Assembly: GCA_025094145.1 (NCBI GenBank)
Contig: JALLLS010000017.1
Span: 248,001-312,000 of the forward strand
Source of the DNA: Spinellus fusiger
Lineage: Eukaryota; Mucoromycota; Mucoromycetes; Mucorales; Phycomycetaceae
Length of the DNA: 64,000 nucleotides
Direction of reading: 5' to 3'
Positions 34,786 through 48,055 of this stretch are shown piece after piece (the first letter of the stretch is position 1; each line of letters begins with the position of its first letter). The position numbers were made by a program, and so were the translations under genes. Below the pieces are notes generated by a model that saw only the letters and a program-made list of their open reading frames with translations, was not told the DNA's origin and did no database searches.

Positions 34786-36479
34786 AGGCTTTTATATACA
34801 ATATATTTGTATATTATACAATAGCATAAAATTATAGAATGAAATCTGTAATATTTAGTTCACATCGATTTATTTGTGTTATATTTTTTATTTGAAAAGA
34901 ATACTTTCAATAGTAGTTATTGAACAAGGGAAATATAGCATGTATAGTATTATCAGACAGGACACTATATATCTATTTTATTGTTGTAGTTTTATTATTA
35001 AAATGTACATAATAGATGCGTATGTGTTATTACTTTTTCATCGTCTACAATTCACGTGTCAGCACAAAGGTATAATCTTTTGGGCAATTGGGCTGGCCTT
35101 GAAGTAGTGTGTTAATATTTAAGGCTGCGATTGCATCCATATTAAGCATAATTTGAAGATTCATTCAGCTGTTTTACAATACCATAAAGACATAGTGAAC
35201 AGTAAAGAATTATATCATGAACAAATACAAATAAATTAACAGATATTTATTCTAATGAAATATCATCCAAGGGTAAATTTGATTTTGTCTTGATAATTTT
35301 TCCCAAAATAGTAGAGTATTCTTTCATACCAAAGTTTTATGTGCTCTTATCTCTGTTTCTTTACCCTTTGTATTCTTTTACTATCATATTTTATGTGTTT
35401 ATATGCCTATCTTTAATTTTAATAAAAACAAAAAAAAATTATCTGTCAGATCCAATAAACTAACAGTATATACAACACAAATAAAAATAAAATACTTTGA
35501 GCTGTATTTACATAAACACGTGCGGGTTTTATTTCGTCTAGCAGTTAACCCGATGTCCTACATTTTTTGAATAATATTTTAACATTTTTCTGATTTTCGA
35601 TAATAATAAAGTATTTAAATAATTGCATTAAAATTAAAATTTGCCTTACATGGGATAGGAAGAAAATAATGTTACGTGAAAAGACCTTTTGATATCATGG
35701 GCTAATGTATTCATATTCTTTTTTTTTTCGAGACCCCATTATATAATATTTATTCTCCTCTTTAACGTGCTTTGAAACTGTTATTTTTTTGAAAATATTC
35801 ACTATAGCTCTTAGTTCAGTCTACCTGCACTGTCTATTATTTTTATATTTTAATTCACACTCTTAAGATTACTATTTTATAAATATTATTTTAAATCGTA
35901 ATTATAATGAGTAAGAAAAGTAGTGCTAATAATCTATGGCTCATCATAAGAGAACATATCATGACATAGATCTGTCTATCACAAACCAATTAATGGAGTA
36001 GTCTCTTTTATAGAATGCTCATATGAAAATAACTCACAGACCAAAGATAAGACCAATTTATCATACTGAAAAAAAAGAACAAATTCCTGCTTGAATATGC
36101 TTTTGGTTACTTGGTAAAGATTTTTTTATTTATTTCTTTGATGGTGCTAATACAAATATTTGATTGCTTTTGATATTGATTTATTAAGCTATATTATTTA
36201 GTACACTTGTTCAAAAAGATACCGATAAAAGTTAAGAGTATGAGCTTTAGATCAAACAGGAAATACAGACAAAGTACAGTGAAAGTAGAAAAAGAATGGA
36301 TTAAAGGTTAAACTTGATTTCTAATGTACACAAGAAAAATAGTGAGTTCAGAGACTAGATATGATCTATATGACAAATTTGATATTCAAAAATAAGAATA
36401 ACGTCATGTTTATTATCATGGTCTTCCATACTATTTGTCACTGTTCTATAATAAAGATATTTTATTTAGAATAAAATCG
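34786..36479. other. AT-rich region without recognised genes
   Basis: No gene found. A T/C-rich stretch at 35330-35430 weakly resembles the 3' region of the retroposon family ending at 38064. Confidence 0.5.
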
Positions 36480-36486
36480 GCATAAT

Positions 36487-38064
36487 TGATAAACAAAATA
36501 TGAATAAGAATAAGATTAGAGAGTCTACTAAAAACATGTCAATGATATATAGAATTGTACAAAAGTTTCCTAGAAGCATAAGAGTGAGATTGGATAGCCG
36601 ACATTTTCATCAAACTAACTGTAGCTTAATGCTATCCATTCATATAGTCCCCAGTACACATTGGATATACCAACTAAGGATCTTTTCCAACCACTAACCA
36701 TCAAGCAACCTCCTGTACCAGCACCTGTCAGACCCTCTGTGTCTGAGGCCACCACCACCACCATCATTCCTAACTCCGAAAGTAGAAAGCCCAGACTACT
36801 TACCAAACGCACTCGTGCAAATACCTACGAGTATCAAATGACTGAGGTAGAAAAGTCTGATACCTTCACCCAGCAGATGTTGGGTATTTCTGTCAGATAT
36901 TCAGAGACAAATAGCAACAATTGGACTCCGCATCCAGCAATTAGAAGCACAAGGTTAAAGATGACCTTATTACATCTCTCCAGGCTCAGGTCAATGACAA
37001 GAGTGCAGAAAATGCACCCAAAAGACTCTCTACTCCTACCACTACTTCTACTTCCATCCCTAAAGTGAAAATCACAGTTGCCATAGAAAAGGCTACCGCC
37101 ACTTATGCCAATACAGCTAAAAAGAACGCCTCCCCACCAAAGAAGACAACAAAAGCCAGAGCAGTGCTTAGAGCACAAACAGTTCGGGCCTTACAAGAGC
37201 CTATTAAGCTCTCAATGTACAACTCTTTATACTTGCCATATTGCTGCTACCTCAAGTACAGCCAGATGCGCCAGATGTTGGGATAACTGAATATCTAACA
37301 GTCACGGATCATAGACATCCACTTCCCTGCAAGGGGCACGATTACACTGTTTGTACATGGCAGCTTCAAATAAGAACTCGAGGAGAAACTCAAGAAACCA
37401 AAGATCAATTCAAAGGCAAGCTTTGATCCAGTAGCTGCAACGGTGATTACAGACCCTAAGCCCTAGCAGGAGTCAGACAGCACCAAGGCTGCAATGGTCC
37501 AAGAATTCTTTGAGCAAAGAGTGTTCAACACTTGTCTTCATGCCCCCACTCATTTAGGGTACAACATTGTTCGTCACTTTGGCTCAAGCATTGCCACACC
37601 CCGTCTATCCACTATTGCCTTTAAGAAGCTCCTGGCAGATCTCAAGGCCAAGGCCACAGTCACCAGCCCTCCCTCCACCCTTGAAAAAAGTCCTCCAGGC
37701 ATTTGGGTCTGACTCAGCGATGGAAGGAGACAAGGAAGACAATCAATACACCCAACAAGACTTATAAATAGACCAAAGATTGGTCTATTGAAAGCTTGTG
37801 GGATTTAACCCAAAACTAATGTCTATGTCTGCATTGTCATTTACTATCATCTCTTATTTTTCTTCCTTTTTCTCTTCATTTCAAGGTTTTATGTACTCTT
37901 ATCTTTCTATTTCTTTTTTCCTTGAATTTCTTTTTCCACTTTTGTATCTGAAGTGTTTATATATATATCTTAATTGTTCAAAAGTTCTCATAGGGTGGAT
38001 AACATGCCCAATGTGCAAATAGCAACTAAATACCTAAAATAAAATAAAAACACTTTGAACTGTA
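36487..38064 (+). mobile_element. Retroposon-like element with broken reading frames
   Basis: Frames joined by shifts give a Pro/Thr/Lys-rich protein: PPVPAPVRPSVSEATTTTII, TKRTRANTYEYQMTEVEK, KVKITVAIEKATATYANTA, FDPVAATVITDPKP, a stop, then EFFEQRVFNTCLHAPTHLGY and FKKLLADLKAKATVTSPPST. It resembles a low-complexity retroelement ORF1/gag, but no diagnostic domain is seen. The 3' end (TTCAAAAGTTCTCATAGGG ... ACTTTGAACTGTA) is shared with 1343-1466 and with the repeat ending at 46474. A 7-bp GCATAAT occurs at both borders (36480-36486, 38065-38071), a weak target duplication. Confidence 0.4.
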
Positions 38065-38071
38065 GCATAAT

Positions 38072-38630
38072 GTTTTTTTTTAAAAAAAAAATGGCTATTT
38101 TGATACTAACAATAGTTATTAAACATTAATTGAATATTAGATATTTAAAATAAACGCCATGAGTATTTTTAAGCAGTATCACAAGCAATCACCTCGCTGA
38201 AAAGTGCACTTAAAATATTTACCTACACATATTTCTCAACTTGCTTCCTACAAACCAGAGTCGGAAAAAATAGCACAAATTATTATCACAGATAAGCAAT
38301 TGTTTAAAAGATACCATTAAAGCCTAATTTTGATGCGAATAATAATATTAATGAGTGTGTTATTATCATAATACTTGATATTCATTTTATAATCTTTATT
38401 ATGTATCTATTCCACTTGATTCATAGGAGGGAGGGAGGGAGAGAGAAAATAAACATTAATTCTACCTAACTAAATGACTTTATTTGTTATGGACAATACG
38501 AATATTAAAACTTTGTTTTTCCATGAGAAAAGGGGCAGATGAACTAAAAAGAAAAATGATTTCATAGTTTTGGTTGCCTCTTTATAGTTAGATTTTCGAA
38601 TGGATGGCTGTGCTATTTGGCTCTGAAGAT
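38072..38630. other. Spacer without recognised genes
   Basis: A T/A palindromic tract at 38072-38092 and a GGGA run at 38427-38440. No gene. Confidence 0.5.
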
Positions 38631-39976
38631 TACAGTCACGCACCATTGAATTTAATACTTGCCTAAATTTTAATAAAAAAAACTTTTTTTGCATAAAACT
38701 CTTCTTCTTTCCAAATATTATTAAACCAACACAACATGTCAGATACATTTTCAGAAACACACACTCGTGGAGAATATGATAAAGCAGAAGATAAAAAGCT
38801 ATGGGGCATTTATTACCTGTTTAAGGCTGGATTAAAAATGACTATCATCGCAAACGTAGTTGAGATGAAAAAGGTCCACAGTTCAAAATACTATCAGAAA
38901 CATCAAAGAACGTGGGTCACCATTGCGTTTAAAGAGTCATGGGAAACCTAAGAAAGCCAGTGGGAGGGACCTCAGACACCTGGAAAAAGTCATTAGAGAG
39001 GACCCATTTGCCTCATATAATCAGTTGAAATTGGAAATGTCGAAGATTCAGGTTGATATATCTAGAAACACCATTATCCGTTACTGTAAGCAGTTAGGGT
39101 TCGGATATTTTTCTCCGGCTCACAAGCCAGCCTTAACTGAAAAACACAAAGAGAAACGGCTTCGTTGGGCTAAAGAACATGTCAATTGGACGAACGACCA
39201 GTGGAAAGGCGTTGTCTGGTCTGATGAGTCCAGGTACACCGTGAAAGGGAACGATGGAGGTGCCCATATAATCAGAAAAGTTAGAGAAAGTTATGATCCT
39301 AATCATAGTGTTCGAACAACAAAGTTTGGTGGCGGAGGGGTCATGCTTTGGAGCTGTTTTTGGGCGGGCGGATTTGGCCCATTAGTCTTTATTGATGGTA
39401 CTGTAAACCAAGACGAATATATCAAGATTTTGGCTGGTGGGTTCCATCCTTGGTTCATGGAATTGCATCAGAAAGAGGACAGGGAGTTTCTGTTACAAGA
39501 AGATGGTGCTAGTTGTCATACTGGGGCCTATGCCAGATGGTGGAAAGAGACTTATCAAATTAGGGGCTTTGAGTACTGGCCCGCACAAAGTCCTGACTTA
39601 AACCCAATTGAACACATCTGGTGGGCCTTGGAAAGACGAATTGAGGAAATAAGGGTATCTATTACCAATGTTGAAAGTTTAAAGGCTCTACTTGCAAAGG
39701 AGTGGGAGAGGGTTGGTGTTGAACTTGCACAACGATTAGTTCTGAGTATGACAGATAGATGCCAGGCTGTAATAGATACCAAAGGAGGCCATACAAAATA
39801 TTGATTATATTATTATTATTTTATTTTCTATAATTAAATATGTTGAGCTTTGTTGTGTGAAAGTTTGAAGCTTCTATATCAAATGTGGAGTGTTTTATCT
39901 AATATTGAGCATATCCTAAATATTTCGTCCTGAAATTTATTTTCAAAACTATTAAATTCAATGGTGTGTGACTGTA
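38631..39976 (+). mobile_element. Tc1/mariner element with DD34E transposase (family T2, copy 2)
   Basis: TA-bounded inverted ends TACAGTCACGCACCATTGAA and, reversed, TACAGTCACACACCATTGAA; 1346 bp. Near-identical to the element at 20718-22066, in opposite orientation. Confidence 0.9.
38736..39804 (+). pseudogene. Tc1 transposase, complete except for one frameshift (T2 copy 2)
   Basis: Starts MSDTFSETHTRGEYDKAEDK at 38736. The frame must drop one base at AAAAAGGTCC (about 38870) to pass from VVEMKK to STVQNTIRNIKERGSPLRLK. From there it is open to 39804: HTH2 SYNQLKLEMSKIQVDISRNT, catalytic WSDESRYTV, QEDGASCHTG and SPDLNPIEHIWW (DD34E), and the C-terminus CQAVIDTKGGHTKY. Both copies in the window have the same shift. 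If a ribosomal frameshift or an unrecognised splice corrects it, this copy could be active. Confidence 0.85.
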
Positions 39977-40221
39977 TATTTATATCTTTAAAAGGATTTC
40001 TTTATTGTATTTACTAAAAGAATATGACCATTGGAGTTAAAATTAGAAAATAAAGAAGCATTAGGGAGATTTGAACACATTCATATCTCAACAAATATTT
40101 CAATATATAAAGGTTATAAATTTCTGTAATTGATGGTGTATTTTTATTTAGTTTTAAAATACTAAGTATTTATTGAGAAACATTGAAATATTGAACAAAA
40201 AATATTGTGATAATTTATCAT

Positions 40222-41984
40222 TTAATTAATGTTTCTAGGTATGAAATGCACCTTGTATGAAATAGAAAAAGATGTAGCATTATGAACATCTCTTTGTTTG
40301 TCCAAGTCAATCAATGCTTCAGTTTCTCGTTTAATAAAGAAACTGGCAAGTAGACTGGAAACTACCATAAATGTATTAACTTCTCCCAGGTTTATACCTA
40401 AACACATTCGACGACCAGCTGAGAAACTCCAGTGAGGTCTATAGTTTGTGTGCTTTTCAGGATTCATGACAAAAGACATATGACGCTCTGGAATAAACTT
40501 TTCGGGCTCATAGTAGTATTTTGGATCACGATTAATGGAATAAATATTTATGAGCACTCTTGTCCCAGTAGGAATAATCCAATCACCATAAATGTCGTCT
40601 TTAGATGTACAATGAGGAATTGCTAAGGGTACAACTGGGTGGCAGCGTAGTGTTTCCATTATAATGCATTGGATATAGGGTAAACGAATGGCTAATAGAT
40701 TTGTTAGGTTAAACTTTCTGAGAAGAATTTACCATCATCTGCTACAGGTATTCTGCCTTTTCCTATAGTATTCACAATCTCCTCATATGCTTTTTCTTGT
40801 ATTTCAGGATGATTAGCCATTAATGCAACTAACCACTGGATTGTGCCTGCAGTAGTATCACTACCTAATGTATTTGGTATATCAGTATATCCTTTGTTTT
40901 TATATGATCACCTTACCAGCACCAATAAGTACGCTCATGATATCTGTAAGACGTAGGGTTTCTATCTGGCTATCTATCTGTAGTATTTCCTTAAGAATGC
41001 ATGGCTTGATTTTATCAGGGTTTTCTACAAGTCTTTCTTGAAACTCTTTGATTAACTTGCTGTGAAAGGAGGTGGTTATTTTTTCGATAGTTTTGTATTT
41101 TTCAATATTTGTTGGAAAGATAAAGGCAATGCTGGGAAAGTAATCATTGGCTTGATCACTAATACTTCTGGAATTCATAGCTTCAGAGGGTTGTTCGAAA
41201 ATTTTATAAATCTCTGGATTGTCAGGGTCATAGACATAAGCATCATCTCCATATATAATAGAAAGAATGTTGATCATAGTAAAGTATATGATAAGATTGA
41301 CAATGTCAATTGCCTCGCCATTCATTGTTTGTTTTCTTAGATGAAAAAGAAAATCATCACGACATTTATCAATACTGTGCTGATATGTTTTTATCTTTTT
41401 TTTTGTCAGTGTAGCATGGACTAAATTAAATATTAGAGTTAAAGTTATGTATTACTATTATTCAAATTACCGAGTTTGTGCATATCTCTCCACTCTTTCT
41501 CATTTGGATAAAAAGGAAAACCTCCACCAGATTTTTCTATGGCATAATAATTAATATATAGATAGATCACACATTTTTACATACTTCCGTGAAACAAAAC
41601 GTCTGTTATTAAAGGTGACATATCCCTTGATGAATAAATAGCACCTCGATCAACAATTAGAGCATTCAATGTATCAACACTGTTTAGTATAATCCATGGA
41701 CTTGATCCCATTTGAATAGTAAAGACTGGTCCAGTATTTTTACACCATTCATTAAATATTTTTTGAGGTGGTTTTTTCTCAAGCATGCTCAACAAGTGAC
41801 CAATAACTGGAATTCTTCCTGGTGCGTAAGGTGGAAGTCTTTGAATTTTACGTTTAGTATTAATATCATATACCACGTGAAATAAACAGATAGAAAATAT
41901 AAAAATAAAAGTTTCTGTAGACAGTTGTTGGAAACTATCTATCTTGAAAAAAGACATTGAGAAAGAAGGTTGACACATAAACAC
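40222..41984 (-). CDS. Cytochrome P450 monooxygenase
   Basis: Multi-exon. The N-terminal exon begins at 41984 (alternative Met, MSFFKIDSF, about 41957). It has a membrane anchor (FIFIFSICLFHVVYDI), the proline hinge LPPYAPGRIPVIGHLL, and substrate-recognition sequence. The middle exons carry I-helix LGSDTTAGTIQWLVALM (about 40880). The C-terminal exon holds METLRCHP (ExxR), EPEKFIPERH and the heme loop FSAGRRMCLGINLGE with the axial Cys. It ends at 40222. A microsomal P450; substrate unknown. It stands alone among transposon remains, 16-20 kb from the nearest adenylate-forming gene. Confidence 0.88.
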
Positions 41985-44099
41985 ACCAGACTACAATATA
42001 CAGTTTTTATAGTAATTTGAATTAGTTAAGACTTATACATATAAACTCTATCGGGACATGTTTTATCTAGGTTTAACCTTTTACTTTATTTTACTGCAAT
42101 ATACACTTTCAACATGAATAGAGAGAGATAATTAGAAAATTCAAACTATGGCTACTTTTTAATTAAATAATAAAAATCTATGATTGTTATCGTTTCTCAT
42201 TTCATATTCTCTTTATTATGTATTTCTCGTTTAATAATCAAATACCATCTAGTAAACATTTTAATGTAGCCTATGATCATGCATGCAAAAGCAGTTAAGC
42301 TACCCTTTTATAATAGATTCTTGTTACCAAAATATATTATCAGTATCATGAAGCTGTTTTAATTAAAATGATAATATATTAGTATTTTATCTATTTTACA
42401 TAATAGATTATTTAAAAATAACAATCACGATACTTCTGTGTGTATGGCCTAAGATCATGCTACAGATTTCGATGAATTAAACAAGTTACATTATGATCAA
42501 TAGCCTTTATTCAGTAACAATCATAGTCTTTTATCGCCACCCCACACTGACTAAAATTTTCTGTATAACCTTCTAATACTTCTACTATTATATCATCAGA
42601 ACTACTTCTAAATATTAATTGATTGTACAATAATCCTATACTTGCTAATAATCTTCAAATCTTTGAGATGGTTGTCTGAATTGCATCTGAATGTCATTGG
42701 TTTTCTCTAAATATTTCTTCTCTTCTTTATTTTAGCTTTATAAACTCTAATATCTTATTTAGTTGAATGGTAGCCTACTATGGAGATTAGGAATTATAGG
42801 ATGATCATAAAAATGTAATTGACATGTAATTTCTGCTACTATTCAATATGGGGTTTTAATATAGTCCATCAAACCAAGACATAGAGCATCACCGATCTTA
42901 TGTTTAATTTGAGTAGATATGATCCTATTGAAGTCTTTATTTATTTATTTATTTATTCTTTATACATAAAAAGTCTAATAGTTCAATTGAATGTTTATCA
43001 GTCTTTTTTTCATAGTAGAATTGTTGACTAAAGTTATAAAAAAGATATTATAACTTTAACGAGCTTCATCTTATACTAATAAGAATTATGTTTAATCTCT
43101 CTCACTATTACTCTAGCAACCTCATTAAAAAGCTTAATAATAAGAATATTTATCCCAAATAATTATAAAATCTTAATATTTGATATAGAATCAACATGTG
43201 CATAGAGAAGTAAGTTAATTTAGACATGTGAGATGTATTGTTCATAGTGGGCTTTTATTTACATCAGCTGTTTCAGAAGACCAGATAGTATTTATCATCT
43301 GTAACTTTTCTTACTTATCTAGAGGATCTATTCGAAAAAAGAAATATTGTGATGCTTATGGAAAATACACTAGTGAAAAATTAGTATTATAAGAAAAGAA
43401 AACAAGATAGTCTTTTTTTTTTAAAAAAAAAGAAAGAAAGAAAGAAAAAGAAGCTCATTATGTGGATAAATTTTGAATAAATTTTATGGTTCTGATGTAA
43501 AGCAAATTAGGTAAAACTTTATTTATAGTGTAGAGATACCCACTGATGGTCAATTATAATTAATTGGTTATAATAATTATGCGATAATTTTACCATAAGC
43601 AATAAAATATTCATCTATATTTAAAGTAGAAGAATAAAATGTTGTATGTTTTTATGGATTCATATACAATCACTAGGCTAAATAATAATGTTACCTTTCT
43701 ATTATGTTACTCTAGTATATTTAAATATGTTTACCTTCTTCAGTTTCGCTATTTTCTGACCCTTTAACCATATTATTGAACTCTAATGTTTGTATAATTA
43801 TTTCAACGTACAATTAGTTCTAATCTGTACAATACAGGTCTAATTTCTACTTTTAAAAAAGGGTTTTCAAAAATATAACATAGTAACTCAATTAATCTCT
43901 TTAGAACTCTGAGGTGTATTTTCAAATAGACTAGCATTGATAATCACTCTTGTACCAGATGCTAAACTTTAATTACACTCAAATTAAGGCATCATGTTGA
44001 ATAAACATGTATGCTTCCACTATGGGAGTCATATTAAAGTATTTTAAGGGAAAATCATTGGTAAATCTTTATTTAAGTGGTCTAGAGACAAAAATCGAT
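41985..44099. other. AT-rich gene-free region
   Basis: No gene or clear element found. A T/A tract followed by AAAG units lies at 43412-43450. Confidence 0.55.
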
Positions 44100-44306
44100 G
44101 CCAGTACCTACATATAATTGCATATAATGGTTGTAAACGACTTCCATCAGAAGAAGAAAAAGAAGATATCATGGAGAGCATGAATATCAAGGTCTCAAGA
44201 GGTAGTCTGAAAAAAGTATCTTGATAAAATAAAATAGTATTTATTCAGTTCAGTGGTATACTTTCATTTGAAAAATAAAAAATACTTTGAACTGTACATT
44301 GCCACG
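44100..44306 (+). repeat. Family D transposase fragment fused to retroposon 3' end
   Basis: Reads VVNDFHQKKKKKISWRA and SLKKYLDKI as in family D, then GTTCAGTGG and AATACTTTGAACTGTACATTG, the retroposon 3' terminus. It ends at the TA that starts the next element. Confidence 0.45.
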
Positions 44307-45832
44307 TACACACCCAAAGATTTTTGGGATATATAAGGAAATATTTTGAGAATAAAACCGCAATATTCTTATGATTGGCCAATGTGTTTTAAAATGCCTT
44401 TTCGCTGTCTAAATGAGCTATTTCAAACTTTACTTGCTTGTTTAAGCAATAGCTATTGACTTTGCAATTAAAAAGTATAGAATTGGCTGTAAAGACAAGA
44501 AATAGAACCAGAATCCACTTAATATTAAAACTTAGTCATTGATGTCGTGATGTCACTTTCTTTTTATGGATAATGACATCTTTAGTGAAGAAGCCAACTG
44601 GAAAAAGAAAGGTGAAAAGTTGAAATCAGACTAAAGAATAGCTCGCGAATAGCTCGCCCTGAAGATGTAATTATTATATCATAAGTTAGCAGAAGTAGTG
44701 CGTAGAAACAGTATAAAAGAAGTACGCAATTGAATGAATAAAGGATAGAATTCTACTACACGTTTAACTGTCCGGATTTCCTTTGATACCTAAGATCAAA
44801 GACGACACTGCTATTCTTCTCTTAGCATAATGTGTTATCCATAAGCCCACAGTATTTGCAGTATAACACTGCTTAAGAAAGATTTATTATAGGACACACT
44901 GGATTAACTCCAGTGGTCATTGTCCATAAAACAGAACCAAATCTACTTACATTGAGAACTGTATAGTCATTTATTGACTCAATATTTATAATCACTTCAG
45001 TAACTATGTTATTGTAAATGGTATTAACAGTAGTGCTTAATGATTACAAAGTATTGTTTCTAATACTGGGCTTTAGGCTCAAGGCAAATAGAGTGTGGAT
45101 TGTTTGACTTACAAACTTGACTTGTGAATTTTGACTTGTGAATTTTATGAGTGGAGGCTAGTGTATACATTACCAGAATAGAGAAAGAAGAATTATGTGT
45201 TTTGATAATCCCCTCCTTTTGTTATTTTCCACACTGCGCATAAAACTTAACGCCCAAGTACTCGTCAATATGAGAATAGCTGAGCAAGGTAATGTGCCAT
45301 TATTAACGATTCAAAACAATAGAAAGAAGTGATAGACACTACCAAGGGCTGTTCTGAAAGTAAAAAGATAAGCAGTGTCTTCATCTCAGCTTGTGCTCAT
45401 TGTATTCCACAAGACATTCATTGTATTGTTATTAGGCAAGTAAAGACTCCATTCAAGTCAGTCTCAGGTGGTCTTCTGTACTATCTAGGGTCTCTAGGTT
45501 GTACTACTGAGCATAGTTATCTATCTTCCAAGAACAAAGAATTAGGTTTTTAGGGTGTGGATTCTATTGCTATGAGGGAGTGTACTTAGGCAGTCGCTAT
45601 AGTAATAGTATATTATTAGCTATACTATTACAATAAACAATTTTATTCATAAACAACATATTCTATTGATAATACAATTTGATAGTGAGGTATACTACAA
45701 AAGGAAACAATTATTTGGATATCCACAAACCTTTTGATTTTAAACACAGTTCCATATAAGGTGAGTTTTTTCTTTTACGTAAAAGGAAGGAAATATCACC
45801 GCTTAAAGACCAGAAAAATCTTTGGGTGTGTT
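44307..45832 (-). mobile_element. Non-autonomous member of the Fanzor-bearing element family (1.5 kb)
   Basis: Left end TACACACCCAAAGATTTTTG at TA 44307; the right end, reversed, reads ACACACCCAAAGATTTTTCT at 45831. The first about 150 bp match the Fanzor 3'-side end of the 2.7-kb elements (shared GCTGTCTAAATGA and TTTCAAACT blocks); 45190-45832 matches the opposite end, including the 74-codon frame. The Fanzor gene and the nested Tc1 are absent. Confidence 0.75.
45329..45553 (+). CDS. Small conserved reading frame of the Fanzor element family, unrecognised
   Basis: Same 74-codon frame as 18385-18609, with G for D at residue 7 (MIDTTKGCSESKK). Function unknown; coding status unproven. Confidence 0.25.
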   Translation: MIDTTKGCSESKKISSVFISACAHCIPQDIHCIVIRQVKTPFKSVSGGLLYYLGSLGCTTEHSYLSSKNKELGF

Positions 45833-45845
45833 GTTAAATGGCAAG

Positions 45846-46474
45846 ATCTCTGGCCCAGTTTGTTAATACTGCTGCAAGCCATTGATCGAGCCACGTCTAC
45901 TCGAGACTTTAAGGTAGAGCCATCAGCTGGTATCCTGATCATTTAGGCTGCTGATGGTTATGTTGAGCGGGAACTCCAACGCCACCATAGATTGCAAAGG
46001 ACTCCTTCAGCAACAGACGCTGTATCCTCACTTCTCCTTCGATCTCTCCTCCACTACCCATTCTTAACCCGTTTAGCAAAGCCAGAAGCTGCTAGTGTAG
46101 TTGCTGTATTTATTTTCAGGATTGTCCGAGTTGCTCTAAGTATCCCTCGTTGGATTTCGAATCGCCACAGGATGACAGTTATCTTTTTGGTTCCTGGTTT
46201 CCTTGCTAACTTTATGGCCTTTTTGGATGTCTATTCATAATTCTCATTTACTTTCATTTCCACTCATTTCTCATTATTTTCCCCCCATTTGAGGTTTTGT
46301 ATTTCTCTATCCTTCTGTTTCCCTCTTTGCATTCATTTTTTTTCCACTTTCTTATTTGAACTGTTTATAGTTTTATTCTTATTTTTCAAAAGTTCTCATA
46401 GGGTGGCTGATATGCACAATACGTGAATAGAAAATTACACTTAAAAATAAAAATAAATACTTTGAACTGTAATA
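45846..46474 (+). repeat. Retroposon-like repeat sharing the 3' end of 36487-38064
   Basis: The 3' block 46370-46474 (TTTTTCAAAAGTTCTCATAGGG ... ATACTTTGAACTGTA) matches the other copies. Upstream (45992-46240) an 82-codon frame, MQRTPSATDAVSSLLLRSLL, has no recognised domain. Its relation to the upstream part of the 36487 element is not evident. Confidence 0.4.
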
Positions 46475-47584
46475 GTGTTTTCCAAACGATTTTCAGATCT
46501 GATTTTTTTGCGTATTCAATTTATTTCATTTATCTTCTCGTCTTCAATATACTGACCTTCAAGGTTTACGTCGCCTTCCTATAAAACATCATTTTACCTA
46601 CCCAATACTCTCTGTATGACATTTAGCTTACCTTGTTTGGCTTTTGGTGCTAATTTTTATAGTAGAAATCTTTCCCAACTTCACTCATTTATCTTATCCC
46701 ATATATTCTTTCCCCCATGCTCACTCGATTGACTTCACAGTCCCTTCAAACCATGTACACTGTGCTTTATACGCATTAAGTAGGAGTTTATAAACATTTC
46801 GTCAGGCGTTAAAAATAAAATTTCGGTGCCAACTACGACATTATACACTTTTTTCCTATAAAACATTACATGATTTTCACTAATAAATCCAGTTAGCCTT
46901 CATACAATTTTTCATATGATAATAATTATTAAAATTATAGTTATCATTAGATCTAATAAGCGTATAGAACTCAAGAGATAGTGGCTATGAACGTATATAT
47001 TATACACAAAAAAAGGAATTGGGGAATATACTAAACAAAATAGTCTTTCTGATAATTCAGAAAGAGTGAAGTCGGAGACTGAGGAGTGTTTATCAACAAT
47101 AGTGATAGTGGACAAAAAAAGTATGTAACCTACAGTGCTACAGAGGAAGGAAAAGATATAGTTATTATATTGAAAATGGAAAAATATGAGGGAATTAATG
47201 CTATTTTTCAATATTTGGAGCTAGCTTAGCCTCTAAAATAAGATTAAGATTCCAAAGATGATTGTTTATTGTTGAAGTCTATAGTACACAGCATATACAC
47301 AATATTTACAATTAATGTAAATTCTTCAAAACCATCTATTTAACTATTTACTTCAATAATATTTGTTGATAAACAAACCAACTGGTTGGTATTCTCTTCT
47401 ATCATTACATTATTAACAAGCGTAAAATAAATCCCAAAAATAATAACGACTTAGAAAATTTGTAATTTAAGACTCAGACAAGCTCTTTTTTTTAGTTTTA
47501 TATTTTATGAATTAATTAGAGACAGAGGTTTCAGTAAATAAATAGAATGGTGTTTATAATAAGTGTTTCATTTTCATTTTAATT
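46475..47584. other. Region without recognised genes
   Basis: A 40-bp reversed match to the LTR-like repeat at 20560-20620 lies near 46553-46590. The 99-codon frame at 46912-47211 is hydrophobic low-complexity and not credible. Confidence 0.45.
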
Positions 47585-48020
47585 AAAAAAAATTATCAGC
47601 ATTTGACATCAATGGTATCCTGGTATTTCCACTCCATGCTGGCAATGAGGTTGTCTGTCACTTCCTTCAATAGTTTACCCTATTACAGCATCAGAGCAGC
47701 CTTTAGCTTTTCTATAGTGCAGTAGAATATTTCCTATCTTCCTGATAGACTTCTTGATATAGTTTCAAAGATGCTCAATTGGATTGAGATCGGGACTTTG
47801 TGATGGCCACTAAAGATTCATCACTATACCATCGGATGTCTTTTACTCAAGAACTGTCTTGCTCACATAGAGTCTTGCATTGTCCTCCTATAGATAGTAA
47901 CTAGATCCATGATTTAGGAGAGATAGACAATTGAGTTCAAAGCAGTAGATATCTCTCATGTCATCAATGTACTTGTCGTAGTATATCATCCCCTCCTCAA
48001 CAATTGATCTTCTATCATTG
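47585..48020 (-). pseudogene. Tc1-like transposase C-terminal relic (family D)
   Basis: The minus strand reads WPSQSPDLNPIEHL at about 47805-47765 with many stops around it. Only the last third of the gene is recognisable. Confidence 0.65.
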
Positions 48021-48055
48021 TTCATGTATCTAGTTGAGGTACAGTATTTTTACTT

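Noticed and set aside
46912..47211. 99-codon hydrophobic frame
   Set aside because: Ile-rich low-complexity translation of AT-rich DNA, no domain and no splice context.
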